Part shown: positions 5,287 to 5,941 of the stretch, in pieces
How positions within the stretch are numbered: position 1 is the stretch's first letter
Layout: every line of letters begins with the position of its first letter
Origin: Thermoplasmatota archaeon
GTDB lineage: Bacteria > Pseudomonadota > Gammaproteobacteria > Burkholderiales > Thiobacillaceae
Reading direction: 5' to 3'
Assembly: GCA_023475455.1 (NCBI GenBank)
Contig: JAMCVR010000086.1
Span: 1 to 5,941, forward strand
DNA length: 5,941 nucleotides
Made by a program: the position numbers and the translations under genes
Notes under the pieces: model-generated
What the model was told of the DNA's origin: nothing
What the model saw: only the letters and a program-made list of their open reading frames with translations
Databases searched by the model: none

Positions 5287-5310
5287 TGATTAAGTTTATC
5301 AGGATATCCT
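5287..5310. promoter_or_regulatory. Two adjacent palindromes in the divergent intergenic region
   Basis: TGATTAAGTTTATCA (5287-5301) is a 15-base palindrome with a single mismatched pair, and AGGATATCCT (5301-5310) is a perfect 10-base palindrome that touches it. They lie 33-56 bases upstream of the hemerythrin start and in an AT-rich patch of otherwise GC-rich DNA, where promoter and operator elements are expected. The TGAT...ATCA arms resemble FNR/Dnr half-sites, but the gap is seven bases and not four, so I do not assign a regulator. Confidence 0.35.
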
Positions 5311-5316
5311 AACCTG

Positions 5317-5327
5317 AAATTCATCTT
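5317..5327 (-). promoter_or_regulatory. Possible NsrR-like half-site
   Basis: On the minus strand the sequence AAGATGAATTT matches the 11-base NsrR half-site described for E. coli (AAGATGCATTT, from memory) at 10 of 11 positions. The other half of a full palindrome is not recognisable. NsrR is the nitric-oxide-sensing repressor of hemerythrin-type repair genes and NO detoxification genes, which fits the operon downstream; the site also overlaps the proposed nrdD -35 element. One half-site in 142 bases could occur by chance. Confidence 0.3.
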
Positions 5328-5353
5328 GACTTGGGTACAAGATGTCGTATCTT
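5326..5353 (+). promoter_or_regulatory. Candidate sigma-70 promoter for nrdD
   Basis: TTGACT (5326-5331, 5 of 6 matches to the -35 consensus) is followed after 16 bases by TATCTT (5348-5353, 4 of 6 matches to the -10 consensus). Transcription would begin near 5360, about 37 bases before the nrdD ATG. The spacing is acceptable but the -10 is weak, which would suit an activated promoter. Confidence 0.4.
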
Positions 5354-5385
5354 CCGTATCTGCCAAACACAAAATGTTGATACGG
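5354..5385 (+). promoter_or_regulatory. Inverted repeat overlapping the nrdD ribosome binding site
   Basis: CCGTATC (5354-5360) is perfectly complementary to GATACGG (5379-5385), with an inner AACA/TGTT stem (5366-5369 and 5375-5378) and a five-base bulge. The right arm shares its final GG with the Shine-Dalgarno sequence GGAGGTGA (5384-5391). If transcribed in full, the hairpin would partly hide the ribosome binding site of nrdD. If transcription starts near 5360, as the candidate promoter predicts, the left arm would be outside the RNA and the repeat could act only as a DNA operator. A third GTATC at 5347-5351 forms a direct repeat with the left arm. Confidence 0.4.
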
Positions 5386-5396
5386 AGGTGACAGGT

Positions 5397-5941
5397 ATGA
5401 ATTCTTTGATAGCAGTTCTGCCCCGCGAAGTCATCAAGCGCGACGGGCGGCGGGCGGCGTTTGATGCCGCGAAAATACGTTCAGCCATTCTGCGTGCCGG
5501 CCAGGCAACGGGTGAGTTTGGCGAAGCCGAAGCCGATTTGCTCACCGCCCAGGTGGTGAAGGTGCTGCTCCACAGCTTCCGCAACGCCCCGCCGGACATC
5601 GAGCGCATCCAGGACGTGGTCGAGCAGAGCCTGATCGCCGCCAACCACCTCGACACCGCGCGCGCCTACATCGCCTACCGCGAAAGCCACAAGAAGCTGC
5701 GCGAGGACCGCAAGACGCTGGTCGACGTGGAAGCGTCGATCAACGAATACCTGTCGCGCCAGGACTGGCGCGTCAACGCCAATGCCAACCAGGGCTACTC
5801 GCTGGGCGGGCTGATCCTCAACGTCTCCGGCAAGGTGGTGGCCAACTACTGGCTGAACCACGTCTACCCGCCCGAACTGGGCGAAGCCCACCGCGAGGGC
5901 GCGCTCCACATCCACGACCTCGACATGCTGGCGGGCTACTG
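5397..5941 (+). CDS. nrdD: Anaerobic (class III) ribonucleoside-triphosphate reductase, 5' part
   Basis: The frame opens at ATG 5397, eight bases after GGAGG, and stays open to the right edge, giving the first 181 residues. Residues about 10-100 form an ATP-cone regulatory domain (VIKRDGRRAAFDAAKIRSAI, ending in ARAYIAYRESHKKLRED), which senses ATP and dATP. The following part, with INEYLSRQDWRVNANANQG, SLGGLILNVSG and EGALHIHDLDML, is the start of the class III reductase barrel. The enzyme makes deoxyribonucleotides from ribonucleoside triphosphates without oxygen, using a glycyl radical installed by the radical-SAM activase NrdG. The catalytic cysteines and C-terminal glycyl-radical site lie beyond the window, and nrdG would be expected downstream. 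It is transcribed away from the hemerythrin operon. Anaerobic induction is expected from the family, but I find no clear FNR or NrdR box in the 142 bases upstream. Confidence 0.93.
   Translation, partial: MNSLIAVLPREVIKRDGRRAAFDAAKIRSAILRAGQATGEFGEAEADLLTAQVVKVLLHSFRNAPPDIERIQDVVEQSLIAANHLDTARAYIAYRESHKKLREDRKTLVDVEASINEYLSRQDWRVNANANQGYSLGGLILNVSGKVVANYWLNHVYPPELGEAHREGALHIHDLDMLAGY

Noticed and set aside
5287..5301. An FNR/Dnr box
   Set aside because: The arms TGAT and ATCA are separated by seven bases; FNR-type sites need four.
5255..5396. An NrdR box pair upstream of nrdD
   Set aside because: No pair of 16-base A/T-centred palindromes of the NrdR type is visible; the palindromes present have other sequences and spacing.

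Overview
The window is GC-rich DNA, roughly 65% by eye, with dense, overlapping protein genes. Gene content and codon use suggest a facultatively anaerobic betaproteobacterium, possibly of the Rhodocyclales (Azoarcus/Thauera-like). That assignment is inference from family resemblance; there is no rRNA or marker gene to confirm it. Several genes fit life without oxygen: UbiT (oxygen-independent ubiquinone synthesis), NrdD (anaerobic ribonucleotide reductase), a hemerythrin (oxygen- or NO-binding di-iron protein) and a multi-pass membrane protein resembling the NnrS/heme-copper oxidase fold.

Layout, left to right. Bases 1-194 (+) are the 3' end of a QueD-type 6-carboxytetrahydropterin synthase gene, followed closely by ubiT (209-661, +). 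A second, identical ubiT (782-1234, +) lies within a perfect 573-bp tandem duplication. The duplicated unit carries the last codons of queD, all of ubiT and the last 15 bases of the convergent gene. That convergent gene (1304-2548, -) encodes a nitronate-monooxygenase-like flavoprotein with a cysteine-rich C-terminal extension. Next is a minus-strand operon transcribed from about 5254 down to 2699: hemerythrin, a DUF2249-hemerythrin chimera, DUF2249 protein, then a 12-helix membrane protein. Every junction in it is a 4-base stop/start overlap. The chimera comes from a second perfect tandem duplication, of 590 bp. A 142-bp divergent intergenic region (5255-5396) holds candidate regulatory sites and separates this operon from nrdD (+), which runs off the right end.

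The ancestral arrangement was probably queD-ubiT > < NMO-like < membrane protein < DUF2249 < hemerythrin | nrdD >. The two duplications have similar unit lengths (573 and 590 bp), show no internal mismatch that I can see, and have 2-4 bp microhomology at the joints. Two such events within 6 kb are either a striking recent rearrangement or, quite plausibly, an assembly artefact, and this should be settled before the second ubiT or the chimera is interpreted. If the second duplication is real, it made an in-frame two-domain protein in which a histidine from DUF2249 exactly replaces the first iron-ligand histidine of the hemerythrin.

No tRNA, rRNA, CRISPR array, insertion sequence or other mobile element was recognised, and no gene-free stretch exceeds 150 bases.
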